DNA from: Calonectria ilicicola | Taxonomy: Eukaryota > Ascomycota > Sordariomycetes > Hypocreales > Nectriaceae | DNA length: 64,000 nucleotides | Reading direction: 5' to 3' | Assembly: GCA_020809705.1 (NCBI GenBank) | Contig: CP085831.1 | Coordinates: forward strand, 3,658,001 to 3,722,000 | Part shown: positions 35,101-47,748 of the stretch, piece after piece | Layout: each line of letters begins with the position of its first letter | Numbering within the stretch: the first letter of the stretch is position 1 | The notes under the pieces: generated by a model | Told to the model about the DNA's origin: nothing | What the model saw: only the letters and a program-made list of their open reading frames with translations | Database searches by the model: none | Translations under genes and position numbers: made by a program

Positions 35101-38100
35101 TTAATATCTTAGAGGGCTTTTAAGACCTTATAAATATATTCTTTATATTCTTTCTCATTTTTAAAAAAGATAAGGATATTATTTAGATAGTAGATAATAA
35201 AGATGTTTAAGTATTTTTATAATATATTAATTATTATTTGCTAGAATGATATTAGTGTATTTATAAGTTTAAAAGGTATAACTAGGTATTTAAATAGTTT
35301 AAACTTAATTTGGAAAGTAATTTTCTATTTATATTCTTTTTTAATATAAATAAGATTATATATTTCTTTAAAATCTAGTATAGTAAAAATATTAGCTTTA
35401 TAAAGGTGATCCTTTATTTTATTAATTAATAGTAGTAAGGTACAATTTTTAATAGTAATATTATTAAGCTATTAGTAATTTATAATAAAGTATAACTTCC
35501 CATTTTTCTTAAATACAAATATAATAAAGTAACTAGCTTTAGAGTTTAAAATATAGATATATTCCTTTTTAAGTATATCTTAAATGTATTCTTTTAAGGT
35601 ATTAAGCTTAATTTGGTTAAGATTATAAATAGGATAAAATTAGATATTGGATCTATTTTTAAAAATAATTTTATAATCTTATTAACTAAACTTAAGTAAT
35701 CTAATATCTAGTTCTTTTACAAAGAGTTTTTTATAGATTTAGTATTATAGAGGTATATTATATAATCTATCTATTTCTACTTTAGCCTTTATTTCTTTAA
35801 AGCTTTTATTAATTTATTAAAACTATTTTCTAAGGTAAATAATTATTTATTATCTTTACCTTTTCTAATCATTCTTATATTTATATTTTATTTCTTTAAA
35901 TAATAAAGATTCTCCTTTACTTATATCTTCTACTTAATTAAGGCTAAAAGTTTAAGATCTTTTATTATATTTTATAAAAATATTACTAGCTATATTATAC
36001 TCCTTAAATATTTACACTTAGCTAATATATTAGTAAATATTAAGATTATATTAGTATAACTATAAGTACCCTAAAACTAGATTATATTATTTAATATTAA
36101 TAATATTAAAGATTACTTTTTAATTTTTTTTTTAATAAAGATTTTTAAATAATTAATTTTTTTATTTATAATATTATTATTATAATTAAAAGAGGTTCCT
36201 TTTATATTAATAATTTTATATAAATTAACTTTTATTATCTATAATAATTAAAGTTTATTAATTACTTAAAGATTAATATAATTTTATTTAGCTTTACTAT
36301 CTACTATAGCATTACACCACTTCCTTTAATTCTTACTTCTATTTCTAGTTATTGTTAGGGTTACTCTTTAGTTATAAAGTATAAAGCTTTTTAAGGAGTT
36401 CTTTTAGTAACTCTAGGGGTTATTGCCCTAGTTGCTTCTATTGCTCTTTTATAGAGGGCTCTACTTATTTTTTAATTTAGTTTAGTACTAGGCTATTACT
36501 TTATCTATTATATAGATATTATATTTAAGGTTTTAATATTTATTTTAAAATAGCTTACTATAATTAAGGAACTTAAGCTTACCTAATTCTAATATAATAA
36601 ACTAATAGTAGGAGTTTCTTTCTATTACTTTATATTAATTAAAGTATCTTCTATAAGTATAATAGATAACTATATCTTCTACCCTAATAGAAAAATATAC
36701 TATATACTATTTTTATTTTATATATTGGAGGTAGTTGTGGTTATAGTAGCTTACTTATAAGATATTTTTATATTCTTTATATATTATATTTAGTTTAAGA
36801 TTATTCTTCTTATGTTGGATAGATTAAGGATTGTGGTTTCCTAATTGCTATTTGCTTTATATAAGTAGAAAGACTTTATCTTTATTTTATAAAAGTTCTT
36901 TAACTTATTAGGCTATTCTTTTAATATTAATTATTTATTTTCTATTTCCATTTTTATTATAGATGTAAGTATTCTACTATATTGGTGCTTTATTAATATA
37001 TATATCTAGAATAGATATAAGGATTCCTATCTTCTTAACTTATTCTAATCATTTATAGAGAAGGTAAGATTAGCCTTTTTATTAGGTTAATTATACTTTT
37101 TAAATAACTTTATTAATTTCTTATTATAAAATGAGTTTTACCTTATATAATTTATAGTTTTCTATATATTACTTAACTATAATAGTTAATTTATATTTCT
37201 TAATAATAGTAAGAATAACTTTTCTTATAATATTCTTTTTCCTTCTAAAATTAAGATCTATTAAGTTTTTATAGTATTAAGTTATTTCTATTCTTCTAAT
37301 ATAGATTTGAATTAATTTTCTATTTTTAAAAAGTAATATTTAAAGGATTTATATCCTTTCTTTCTATAATTAAAGTAAGTAATCTTATTTTTATTATATC
37401 CCTAGGTAATGCTAAGTTCCATTGGTCCTAAATAAGTCCTATATATAATACTTTATTACTTATTCTAGGTTTTTTCTTTATTTAGAATATATAGATTTTT
37501 ATTATCTTAGGCATATTCTTTATATTGGTTAAATTATCTTTTATTAATTTTAATAGTACTTTTAATATACTTTAAGAGTTTCTTTAACTAATTTTCTTTA
37601 TAGATTTTATTTTTAACTTTACTTTTTAAGCCTTTATAATAAAGTTCTATTAGTATATTATTATTCTAGACTATTTATATTATAATTCTTTTAAATTTAG
37701 CTAAATACTAACTATAAGATTTTATTTATTTAAGTTTATATAACTAGTTTATAATTTATTATTTTATATTAATTATACTAAAATTATCTTTAATAATAAT
37801 TTTAAAATATTCTTAATCTTTAAAAATCTCTTAAATCTCTTCATTTTAATTAATATTATCCTCATTTTCCAAATAATCTTTTATAATAAATTCAAACCAT
37901 ACTCCTATATCCCCTTAAAGAAGAGTTTTAGTATATAATACCTAGGCTTCAGGGGTTACAAGTTATATTAAAAAGAAGTAGAAGTATCCCTTTATTTAGG
38001 TAAGGAAGGGGACTATATTAGTAGCCTTTTCTAGAAAGGGCTCTAGGATTAGAAGTCTTAGAATTTCATTAATATCTTTACCCTTATTTCCTTTAACTAT

Positions 38101-38282
38101 AATAATTCTAGCTTTTTTTACTTTAAATTATACTTATATATTTATAAGTTTCTTTTTAATTTATTATAATTTTATAATTAATTTAATATTATTAAAAGGA
38201 ATAATAGTAATAAAGTTCTTTCTAGATATTATTATTACTTAATTATTAATATAAATAATTAATTAAATAAGAGCTTTTAATA

Positions 38283-38678
38283 TATAATAATCTAATTAAT
38301 TTCTAACTTAATAAATTAATTAAAATAAAAGGTTTATTATTAGTAGGATAATTAAGTATATTATAATAAATAAAATAATAAAAGTATTATATTAAGTAAT
38401 AATCAATTGTAATTAAGATAATCAAATTATATTAAAAGCTAGTTAATATCAGCCATAAAAGCAGATTCTAACCTATCTATATACTTATTATCTTAGTAGG
38501 CGCTCACTATATTAGCTCTATCTAGATATTAGTGATCGGGTAGATAATCACAGGGTAATCACCAACATTATAGGTGATCGCAGGTAAGCGCTTCCTTATT
38601 GGTTGGTATGAGGCTATAGGGTAGGTAGGTGTTGGTTCTGCCATTGTAGACCGCCCAGGCGTGTCATGGGTCATAACA
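38283..38678 (-). repeat. 5' LTR of element B
   Basis: 396 bp ending GGGTCATAACA. The outer ~150 bases are GC-richer and less mutated than the inner part. Confidence 0.87.
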
Positions 38679-39171
38679 TTAATAGTGGTTTTAAAATGTT
38701 CTTAGTCTCTAAAGATCTCTTAAGTCTTTTTATTTTAATCAGCATTATCCTTATTTTCTAGATAGTTTTTTATAATAAATTCAAACTATACTTCTATATC
38801 CCTTTAAAGAAGGGTTTTAGTGTATAGTATCTAGGCTTTAGGGGTTATAAGTTATATTAGAAAAAAGCAAAAGTATTCCTTTATTTAGATGAGGAAGAGG
38901 ACTATATTAATAGCCTTTCCTAGAAAGGGCTCTAGGACTAGGGGTCTTAAAATTTCATTAATATCTTTACCCTTATTTCCTTTAATTATAGTGGTTCCGG
39001 CTTTTTCTGCTTTAAATTATACTTATATATTTATAAATTTCTTCTTAATCTATTATAATTCTATAATTAACTTAATATTACTAGAAGAAGTAATAGTAGC
39101 AAGATTCTTTCTAAATATTATTATTACTTAATTATTAATATAAATAATTAATTAAATAAAAGCTTTTAATA

Positions 39172-39568
39172 TATAATAATCTAATTAATTCCTAACTTAA
39201 TAAACTAATTAAAATAAAGGGTTTATTATTAATAGAATAATTAGACATATTATAATAAAATAAAGTAATAAAAGTATTATATTAAATAATAATCAATTAC
39301 AATTAAAATAACTAAGTTATATTAAAAGCTAGTTAATATCAGCCATAAGGGCAGATTCTAACCTATCTATATACTATTATTTTAGTAGGTGCTTATTATA
39401 TTCATTCTATCTAAGGTATTGATGATTGGGTTGGTGATTATAGGGTAATTACTAATGTTGTGGGTGATTGTGAGTGAATGCTTCCTTATTGGTTGGTGTG
39501 GGGCTATAGGGTAGGTAGGTGTTAGTTCTGCTGCCGTAGACCGCCTAGGTGTGTCATGGGTCATAATA
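39172..39568 (-). repeat. 5' LTR of element A
   Basis: Pairs with 25756-26152 at equal length. Its outer (right) half keeps GC-rich words such as CCGCCTAGGTGTGTCATGGG, while its inner half is RIP-degraded. Confidence 0.87.
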
Positions 39569-40276
39569 GGTCTTTATTATTAATAGTTATATATTATATA
39601 TATTAGTTCTATTTATATATATATACTTTTTTAACCTTATATAGCCTCTTTACCTTCTATTATATATATTATAAATTATATAATCTCTTAATATTAATAT
39701 TTTCAACCTTCTTAAAACTGCCTTTTATATAGAGATTTATTGTAATACTACTTTTAAAGTAATTACTTTAATTATAAAATAATACTTCTTAAAATATTAT
39801 AAAATAATTTTTAATAAAATAATATTATTAAATAATTTTAAAAAGGATTTTCAGTAACTAGAATTTATCCTTTTAATATTTCCAAGCTACTAGCCTAAGT
39901 TATTAATATTAAGGCCTCCCTAATAGCATTACCCTTAATACCTTTACCTTCTACATCTAAATACTAAAAAAAGATAATAATATAATTATTAATATACCTA
40001 AGAACTCAAAGCATTTATATTTATAAATAGATTTAATAAAAAAGATAATAAATAATATTTATTATAATATATAGACCCTACTTTAAAAGATAAAAAAATA
40101 AATTAATAAACAAGCTACCTAAATAACTACATTAAAGATCAAGTATAATTACCTTTAGACTAAAATAGCTTTAATATAGCCTACAGGAAGATAAGTAGTT
40201 AAGAAAAGCCTCAATAAGGGATTTATAATACTAGTTCAAATAGAAGAGGCTTGTTAAGGGGCCCGGCGCTGGTTAT

Positions 40277-40675
40277 TGTTATGACCCAGACACCTAAAAG
40301 CGGTGACCACAGGCAGAACCCCAACCAATCATGACAAGACTACCCTAGACCCACATAACCAACCAATAAGAGTAAAATCAAATAGCCCCTATTTAACACT
40401 ACCGAAAATTATAGCAAATATTATTAAACTAACTCTATTCAACTATTATAATAATAGAACCTTAGATATAGTAGTATATAGATAGATTAGATCCTACTAT
40501 AAGGAATAGAATTAATCAGCTTTTAATATAATTTAATTACCTTAATTATAATTAACTATTACCTAATATAATACTTCCATTACTTTATTTACTATAATAT
40601 ATCTAATCATTCTACTAATAATAAACCCTTTATTCTAATTAGTTTATTAAATTAAAAATTAATTAAATTATTATA
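40277..40675 (+). repeat. 5' LTR of element C
   Basis: 399 bp. The first ~120 bases keep words such as AGCGGTGACCACAGGCAG, and the rest is AT-rich. It pairs with 46767-47165. Confidence 0.87.
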
Positions 40676-40699
40676 TATTAAAAGCTTTTATTTAATTAA

Positions 40700-43600
40700 T
40701 TACCTATATTAATAATTAAATAATAATAATATCTAGAAAGAACCTTATTACTATTACTCCTTCTAATAATATTAAGTTAATTATAGAATTATAATAAATT
40801 AAAAAAAACTTATAAATATATAAGTATAATTTAAAATAGAAAAAGCTAGAACTATTATAATTAAAGGAAATAAAAGTAAAGATATTAATAAAATTCTAAA
40901 ACCCCTAATCCTAGAATCCTTTCTAAAAAAAGCCACTAATATAATCCCCTTCCTTACCCAAATAAAAGAATACTTCTACTTCTTCTTAATCTAATTGATA
41001 ACTCCTAAAGCCTAAGTATTATATACTAAAATCCTTTTTAAAGAGATATAGAAGTATAGTTTGAATTTATTATAAAAGATTATTTGGAAAATAAGGATAA
41101 TATTAATTAAAATAAAAAGATTTAAGAGATCTTTAGAGATTAAGAATATTTTAAAATTGTTATTAAAAATAATTTTAGTATAATTAATATAAAATAATAA
41201 GCTATAAACTAATTATATAAATTTAAATAAATAAAATCTTATAGCTAATATTTAACTAAATTTAAAAGAATTATAATATAAATAGCTTAAAATAATAATA
41301 TATTAATAAAACTTTATTATAAAGGCTTAAAGAGTGAAGTTAAGGATAAAATCTATAAGAAAGATTGGCTAAAAAACTCTTAAAGTATATTAAAAGTGCT
41401 ATTAAAATTAATAAAAGATAATTTAATTAATATAAAGAATATACTTAAAATAATAAAAATTTATATATTCTAAATAAAGAAAAAATCTAAAATAAGTAAT
41501 AAAGTACTACATACAGGACTTATTTAGGATCAATAGAACTTAGCGCCACCTAGGGATATAATAAAAATAAGATTACTTACTTTAATTATAGAAAGAAAGA
41601 ATATAAATCTTTTAAATATTACTTCTTAAAAATAGAAAATTAATTTAAACCTATATTAAAAGGATAGAAATAACTTAATATTATAAAAACTTAATAAACC
41701 TTAGTATTAAAAGGAAAAGAAGATATTATAAAAAAATTATTCTTATTATTATTAAGAAATATAAACTAACTACTATAATTAAGTAATATACAAAAAACTA
41801 TAAGTTATATAAGGTAAAACTTATTTTATAATAAGAAATTAATAAAACTATCTAAAAAGTATAATTAATTTAATAAGAAGGCTAGTCCTATTTTCCCTAT
41901 AAATAGTTGGAATAAGCTAAGAAGATAGAAATCCTTATATCTATTCTAGATATATATATCAATAAAGCACCAGTATAATAAGATATTTGTACTTATAATA
42001 AAAATAAAAATAGAAAATAAACAACTAATATTAAAAAAATAATCTAATAAATTAAGAAACCTTTATAAGATAGAGATAAAGTCTTTTTACTTATATAAAG
42101 TAAATGATAACTAGGAAACTATAACCCCTAATCTATCTAATATAAGGAGAATAATCTTAAATTAAATATAATATATAAAGAATATAAGAATATTTTATAA
42201 ATAAATTATTATAATTATAATTATTTTTAATATATAAAGTAAAAATAGTATATAATATACTTCCTTATTAAAATAGAAGATATAGTTATTTACTATACTT
42301 ATAGGAAATACTTTAATTAATATAAAATAATAGAAAGAAATCCTTACTACTAGTTCACTATATTAGAATTAGATAAGCCTAAGTTCCCTAATTATAGCAA
42401 GCTACCCTAAAATAAATATTAAGACCTTAAATATAATATCTATATAATAAATAAAATAATAGCCTAGTACTAAATAAAATTAAAAAATAAATAAAGCCCC
42501 CTATAAAAGAGTAGTAGGAGCAGCTAGAACAACAACCTCTAGAGTTACTAAAAGAACTCCTTAAAAAGCTTTATATTTTATAATTAAAGAGTAACTTTAA
42601 TAATAATTAAAAATAAAAGTAAGAATTAAAAGGAAGTAATATAATATTATAGTAGATAGTAGAGCTAAGTAAAATTATATAAATCCTTAAGTAATTAATA
42701 AACTTTAATTATTATAGATAATAAAAGTTAACCTATATAAAATTATTAATATAAAAGGAATATCCTTTAAATATAATAATAATATTATAAATAAGAAGAT
42801 TAATTATTTAAAAGTCTTTATTAAAAAAAGAATTAAAGAATAATTTTTAATATTATTAATATTAAATAGTATAATCTAGTTTTAGGGTACCTATAGTTAT
42901 ACTAATATAATCCTAATATCTATTAGTATACTAGCTAGGTGTAAATACCTAAGAAATATAATATAATTAATAATATTTTTATAAACTATAATAAGAGATC
43001 TTGAATTCCTAGCTTTAATTAAGTAAAAAATATAAGTAAAGAAGAATCTTTATTACCTAAAGGAATAAAATATAAATATAAGAATAATTAAAAAAGATAA
43101 AGATAATAAATAATTACTTACCTTAGAATATAGTTCTAATAAATTAATAAAAGCTTTAAAAAATAAAAGCTAAAGTAAAAATAGATAGATTATATAATAT
43201 ACTTTTATAATACTAAATCTATAAAAAACTTTTTATAAAAAAACTAGATACTAGATTATTTAAGTTTAGTTAGTAGGATTATAAAATTATTTTTAAAAAT
43301 AGATCTAATATCTAATTTTACTTTATTTATAATCTTAATTAAATCAAGCTTAATATTTTAAAGAAATATATCTAAGATATACTTAAAAAGGGATATATCT
43401 ATATTTTAAACTCTAAAACCAATTACCCTATCATATTTATACTTAAGAAAAACAGGAAGCTATACCTTATTATAAATTACTAATAGCTTAATAATATTAT
43501 TATTAAAAATTATACTTTATTATTATTAATTAATAAAATAAAAGATTATTTTTATAAAATTAATATCTTTATTATACTAGATCTTAAAGAAATATATAAT

Positions 43601-46100
43601 CTTATTTATATTAAAAAAGGATATAAATAGAAAATTACTTTTTAAATTAAGTTTAAATTATTTAAATATTTAATTATATCTTTTAAACTTATAAATATAC
43701 TAATATTATTCTAGTAAATAATAACTAATATATTATAAAAATACTTAAATATCTTTATTATCTACTACCTAGATAATATCCTTATCTTCTTAAAAATAAA
43801 GAAGAATATAAAGAATATATTTATAAGATCTTAAAGGCCCTTTAAAATACCAAACTTCTAATTGAATTAGAAAAAGTAAGTTCTATATTTAAGAAGTAGA
43901 ATTTCTAGGATATATTATTAGCCCTAATAAAATTTATATAGATTTAAAGAAAGTTATTATAGTAAAAGATTAGAAGGAATCTATTAATATAAAGGAAGTA
44001 TAAGCCTTTCTTAGATTTACTAATTATTATTAAAGATTTATTAAGGGATTTAGTAAAATTGCCTTAGGTATAATAGAACTAATTAAGAAAGGAATTATCT
44101 TTTAATAGGGAAATAAAGTATAATAATTATTTAAAGCTATAAGAAATACTATTTTAAAAGAATCTATCCTTATAATATTTAATCCTAATAAGCCCATAGA
44201 GCTAGAAACTAATATATTAGACTTTGTCTTAGAGGCCTAGATTGGATAATAAGATAAATAAGAAAACCTATACTTTATAATATTCTATTTATATAAGCTA
44301 TATAGCCTTAAGCTAAATTACCCTATCTATAATAAAGAATTCCTTATTATTATTAATACTTTTAAAGAATTCTAATAATATTTATTAAAAAGTAATTATA
44401 AAATTATAATATATACTAACTATAAAAATATTACCTACTTTACAATTACTTAAAAACTTAATAAAAGATAATTATAATATATAAAATATCTATCTAAATT
44501 TAATTATTAAATTATTTATATTAAAGAAACTGAAAATAGCTACACTAATATAATCAGCCGCCAACCTAATTATAATATAAAAAAACTAAAAATATAGGAA
44601 AAACTATTAATTTATAATGCTAATAGAGGATTAGAATAAGCCCTAATTAGTAGAATAATAATAGAAATAAAGAAAATAATTACTATTATAAGAGTAGAAG
44701 GATTACTATATACAACCAGAACCATTACTATAGAAATACTAATATAATAAGTAAAATAGGGCAATCTATTATTAAGGAAAATTGAAGAATATAATCTAGT
44801 ACTTTTAGAAGAAAAGAAAATAAATTATTTATAAGTGCTAGAGGAATATTAAATAGAATTAATAAAGGATATTTATAAATATCCCTTGTATAGCCATAAA
44901 GGTATTAATAAAACCCTTAAATAAATTAAATAGATATTTTCCTTTAGTAAGATAAAAAAAAGTTAAATAAGTGTATAAGGAATGTAGTCTATATTAATAC
45001 TTTAAAAACCAAGATATAAACTATATAGATTATTATAATTATCCCCTATTATACAATAATTATAAGATTTAATTATAATAGACTTTATTACTAACCTCCT
45101 TTTATTAGTAGATCCTATTATAAAAGTATATTATAATAATATTTTTATTATTATAGATTATTTTATAAAAGTAATATATTATCTTTTTTATAATAAAGTA
45201 ATAAAAAAAGAATAATTTATTTATTTTTTCTTTTAAAATATAATTATTATATATAGACTATTAATTAAAATTATTTTAAATAAAGGATAATTATTTATAT
45301 TTAAGTTTTAATAAAGCCTAATGTTCTTAATAGGATTAAATTATAAATTAAGTATAATCTTCTACCCTTAAATAAATAAGCAAATTAAATACCAAAATTA
45401 AAAAATCAAGCAATATCTACAATATTATATTAATTATAAATAAATTAATTAAGTAAAAAGTTACCTATTATATAGTTAATATATAATATATCTTACAATC
45501 ATAATATTAAAATAATACTAGTAAAGGCTAATTTTAGCTTTATATTAGATATTTATTAAGCCTTTTTAAAAAGTATAATTTAAGTAAAAGTTATAATTAA
45601 GTTAGATAATCTAAGAAAATTATATAAAAAAATAAAAATAGAACTTAAGTTTATCTATAATATAATAAAAAGATATTATAATCTTAAAAGGCTAAAAAGA
45701 TTAACCTTTTCAAAAAGAGATATAGTCTACCTAATAATAAAAAATCTTATAATAAAAAAATAAAATAAAAAAATCAACTTTATATAAATTAAATTATACC
45801 TAATTAAAAAAAATATCAAAAAACAACTATAAACTTAACCTCCTAAATAACATTAAAGTCTACTTTATCTTCTATATCTCACTATTAGAACCAGGTAAAG
45901 ATATCTAGGTAAATATAAAATCTAAGTACAAACTACAAATAGAAAACCTAGAAGGATAATAGAAAGTTAAAAAATCCTATAAAGAAAAAAAGAGAATAGA
46001 AAATTTGAAATTAAATAAAAAAACTATAAAAAAACAACCTAAAAACCTACTAAATACCTTATATATTACTTAAAAATATTAAAAACATTTCTTTAAAATC
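40700..46100 (+). pseudogene. gag-pol remnant of element C
   Basis: Fragments appear in Ty3/gypsy order. Gag-like text is seen near 41,320-41,420 (LLYKGLKSEVKDKIYK). A protease-like region is near 42,650. Reverse transcriptase with YYLDNILIFL at 43,760-43,795 has the second catalytic Asp codon changed GAT to AAT. RNase H has ELETNILDF around 44,200. Integrase has HKGINKTLK near 44,900 and IDFITNL near 45,080. Stops interrupt every frame every few codons, mostly TAA/TAG at former CAA/CAG or TGG positions. No product is possible. Confidence 0.8.
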
Positions 46101-46766
46101 AATATAAAGGAAATTAAGTAAATTACTCCAATCAATAATTTTATAATCCTTAAGTAATTATACCTTTAATAATATTAATATCTTAGCATATTCCTTTTCT
46201 TCCAATTTATCCAAATCCTTATAATTTTAAGAAATTATCTCTTTTACCTTTTTATATAAATAATACTTTTAAATATATAAGTACTATAATTAAGCTAGAG
46301 TACTTATTAAATCTATCTTAGCCTTCTCCTTCTCCCTATTAATCTAATCCTTTTTATAAAAAACTTATTTAATTAAAAAGAAAATAAGTATATAAAAACA
46401 AAAGAAAGAATATACTTATAAACCTAAGTAGAAATACCTTTAAAATTATAATTAAAATACTTATTCCTTATATAAAATTTGCAACAACTTTTTCCCTTAG
46501 CTATAATATAGAATAACTACCTAGTATAAAAATAAGCTAAATAATAAAATATTTTAAAATCAAATTTATTAATTAATTTAATAATATTCTTTTAATAAGC
46601 TTTAATTATCTTAAAATAAAAAATAACTTTAATAATATAGCCTAATATCCTATTAATATTTAAATTATAAAAAAATAAAAGAAAAAGAAATATATAATAA
46701 TTATAAATAAAGAAACTAGCTTATTTACTTAGCCTTAGAATAAGATTAATAAGAAAGAGAGTATTA

Positions 46767-47165
46767 TATTATAATCCAGACACCTAAAAGTAATAATTAT
46801 AAATAAAACCTTAACCAATTATAATAAGACTACCCTAGACCTATATAACCAATTAATAAAAGTAAAGTCAAATAGCCTCTATTCAATACTACTAAAAATT
46901 ATAATAAATATTATCAAACTAACTCCATTCAATCATTATAATAATAGAACCTTAAATATAATAGTATATAGATAAATTAGATTCTATTATAAGGAATAGA
47001 ATTAATTAACTTTTAATATAACTTAATTACCTCAATTATAATTAACTATTACCTAACATAACACTTCCATTGCTCTATTTACTATAACACACCTAACCAT
47101 CCTGCCAACAATAAACCCTTCATTCTGATTAGTTCATCAAGTTGGGAATTGACCAGACCGTTACA
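46767..47165 (+). repeat. 3' LTR of element C
   Basis: 399 bp. The inner start is degraded (TATTATAATCCAGACACC for TGTTATGACCCAGACACC), and the outer end is nearly clean (GGGAATTGACCAGACCG). Confidence 0.87.
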
Positions 47166-47345
47166 GTTATAGTGCCTCGTTGAGAGAGGGCAGGCCCGGG
47201 CGGAAAGGAATGCAATTGAAAATATAATATTAGCTGAGGAGGGTGTAATCTATGATATCCAGTAATTGCTAGTAAATTTACTATGTTTTTATGGAGTTGT
47301 GAAGGATAACGCCTTTGGTCACGATTTGGCTGATGCCCGTGGTCG

Positions 47346-47376
47346 GGTGGGGTCACGGTTGGGTGGGGAAGGACTC
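47346..47376 (-). repeat. Right terminal inverted repeat of the pogo/Fot1-type transposon
   Basis: 31 bases ending GGGGAAGGACTC, the exact reverse complement of the left end at 24812-24842. They are followed by TA at 47377-47378. Confidence 0.93.
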
Positions 47377-47748
47377 TAGTGCCTAGGCTTCATAGCTTGG
47401 TGTGGAGCTGCTCAACTTGGCTGCTATGCCTCTGTTTTGGTTTCTACTCGATGTCTTGATCCCCTGGCCTTATTTTCTTTTCTTGCATATTCAGCTGCGC
47501 CATATTCTCTTGGCACATGTTTTTGGCAAAGCGCATGATCGGTGCCCCCAATAGCGCATCAATAGTTCTGCCATGCGAGGGCCTGCTTGTGCGTTGTGCG
47601 TTGGCTGAGACCAACATGTTTTTCCAGCCACAGGTCCACAATATCAGTGGACGTGATCATTTCGTAAACCTATAAGTAATATTGATCTTCAATTATCTAC
47701 TCTACTTGATCAACTCCGCCTTGGCTCATTACCTACTTGGGATTCAAG
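47377..47748. other. Spacer right of the transposon island
   Basis: Sequence of normal composition resumes directly after the TA at 47,377-47,378. No gene seen. It should hold the promoter of the secreted-protein locus. Confidence 0.5.

Larger units (their letters stand above)
31777..38678 (-). mobile_element. Ty3/gypsy element B, full length, nested in element A
   Basis: 6902 bp with 396-bp LTRs at both ends, flanked by the 5-bp target duplication TTAAT (31772-31776 and 38679-38683). The uninterrupted counterpart of this site in B itself reads ATCTTTAATAATAATTTT, matching the joined flanks of A. That shows B inserted into the gag-side leader of A. Orientation is minus: gag is near 37,000-38,200, the RT word (YYLDN-like) near 35,165-35,200, and a polypyrimidine tract next to the left LTR at ~32,173-32,190. 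Every frame is broken by RIP-type stops. Confidence 0.88.
25756..39568 (-). mobile_element. Ty3/gypsy element A, interrupted by element B
   Basis: Outer LTRs at 25756-26152 and 39172-39568 (397 bp each) are flanked by the perfect 5-bp target duplication GGTCT at 25751-25755 and 39569-39573. The body is 26153-31776 plus 38679-39171. These become continuous once element B and one TTAAT copy are taken out. The gag side is at high coordinates and the polypyrimidine complement of the polypurine tract adjoins the left LTR, so the element lies on the minus strand. The reverse complement near 29,145-29,185 reads YYLDN in place of the RT YLDD motif. No frame survives; RIP has destroyed gag-pol. Confidence 0.85.
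40277..47165 (+). mobile_element. Ty3/gypsy element C, full length, plus strand
   Basis: 6889 bp with 399-bp LTRs (40277-40675 and 46767-47165) and the 5-bp target duplication GTTAT at 40272-40276 and 47166-47170. The LTRs run TGTTATGACCC...GACCGTTACA, the reverse orientation of those in A and B. A purine run (AAGAAAGAGAG, ~46,750) precedes the 3' LTR as a polypurine tract. The same family as A and B is clear from the LTRs and body. The insertion sits in the last codons of the pogo transposase. Confidence 0.88.
24942..47172 (+). pseudogene. Pogo/Fot1-type DDE transposase remnant, split by insertions
   Basis: Read in the plus direction through the pieces left after removing elements A and C. 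The N-terminal part begins MSYSKADY at 24942 and shows a psq-like helix-turn-helix pattern (VEEGR.IESVS.YYNVAP..LYG.F) with TAA/TGA where Gln/Trp/Arg codons are expected. Directly after the site of insertion A (from ~39569) the frame reads RVLLL..., and further on it keeps spacing like the DDE stretch LLLDGH.SH and PPH.SHKLQPLD, heavily altered. The C-terminal part (~39,980-40,276) reads PKNSKHLYL...PTGR..VKKSLNKGF, like the tail of fungal pogo transposases. The reading ends at a TAG formed across the C insertion point. It is clearly inactive. Confidence 0.65.
24812..47376 (+). mobile_element. RIP-degraded pogo/Fot1-type DNA transposon carrying three nested gypsy elements
   Basis: The two ends are perfect 31-bp inverted repeats beginning GAGTCCTTCCCCACCC, each flanked on the outside by TA (24810-24811 and 47377-47378). 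TA duplication and such termini define the Tc1/mariner superfamily. If nested elements A and C and one copy of each target duplication are removed, the pieces 24812-25755, 39574-40276 and 47171-47376 sum to 1853 bp, the usual size of fungal Fot1/pogo elements. The joined pieces still show pogo-type transposase traces (see pseudogene). Order of events: this transposon inserted first, then A and C inserted into it, and B inserted into A. The near-total lack of open frames and the TAA/TAG in place of CAA/CAG codons point to RIP. Confidence 0.88.

Noticed and set aside
38889..39131. Open frame of 80 codons inside the retroelement region, and the similar short frames at 39,382-39,564 and 40,303-40,485
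   Set aside because: They lie in the less mutated leader/LTR parts of elements A and C and read across non-coding sequence. No likeness to a protein.
25756..39568. Apparent tandem LTR-body-LTR-body-LTR array with a duplicated 890-bp end
   Set aside because: The extra body-plus-LTR piece on the right is the missing 5' part of element A. TTAAT duplications around element B show that nesting explains it better than unequal recombination.
24812..47376. Possibility that the island is a giant cargo element (Starship-like) with its own genes
   Set aside because: All internal sequence is accounted for by one small TIR transposon and three gypsy elements. There is no tyrosine recombinase or cargo gene.
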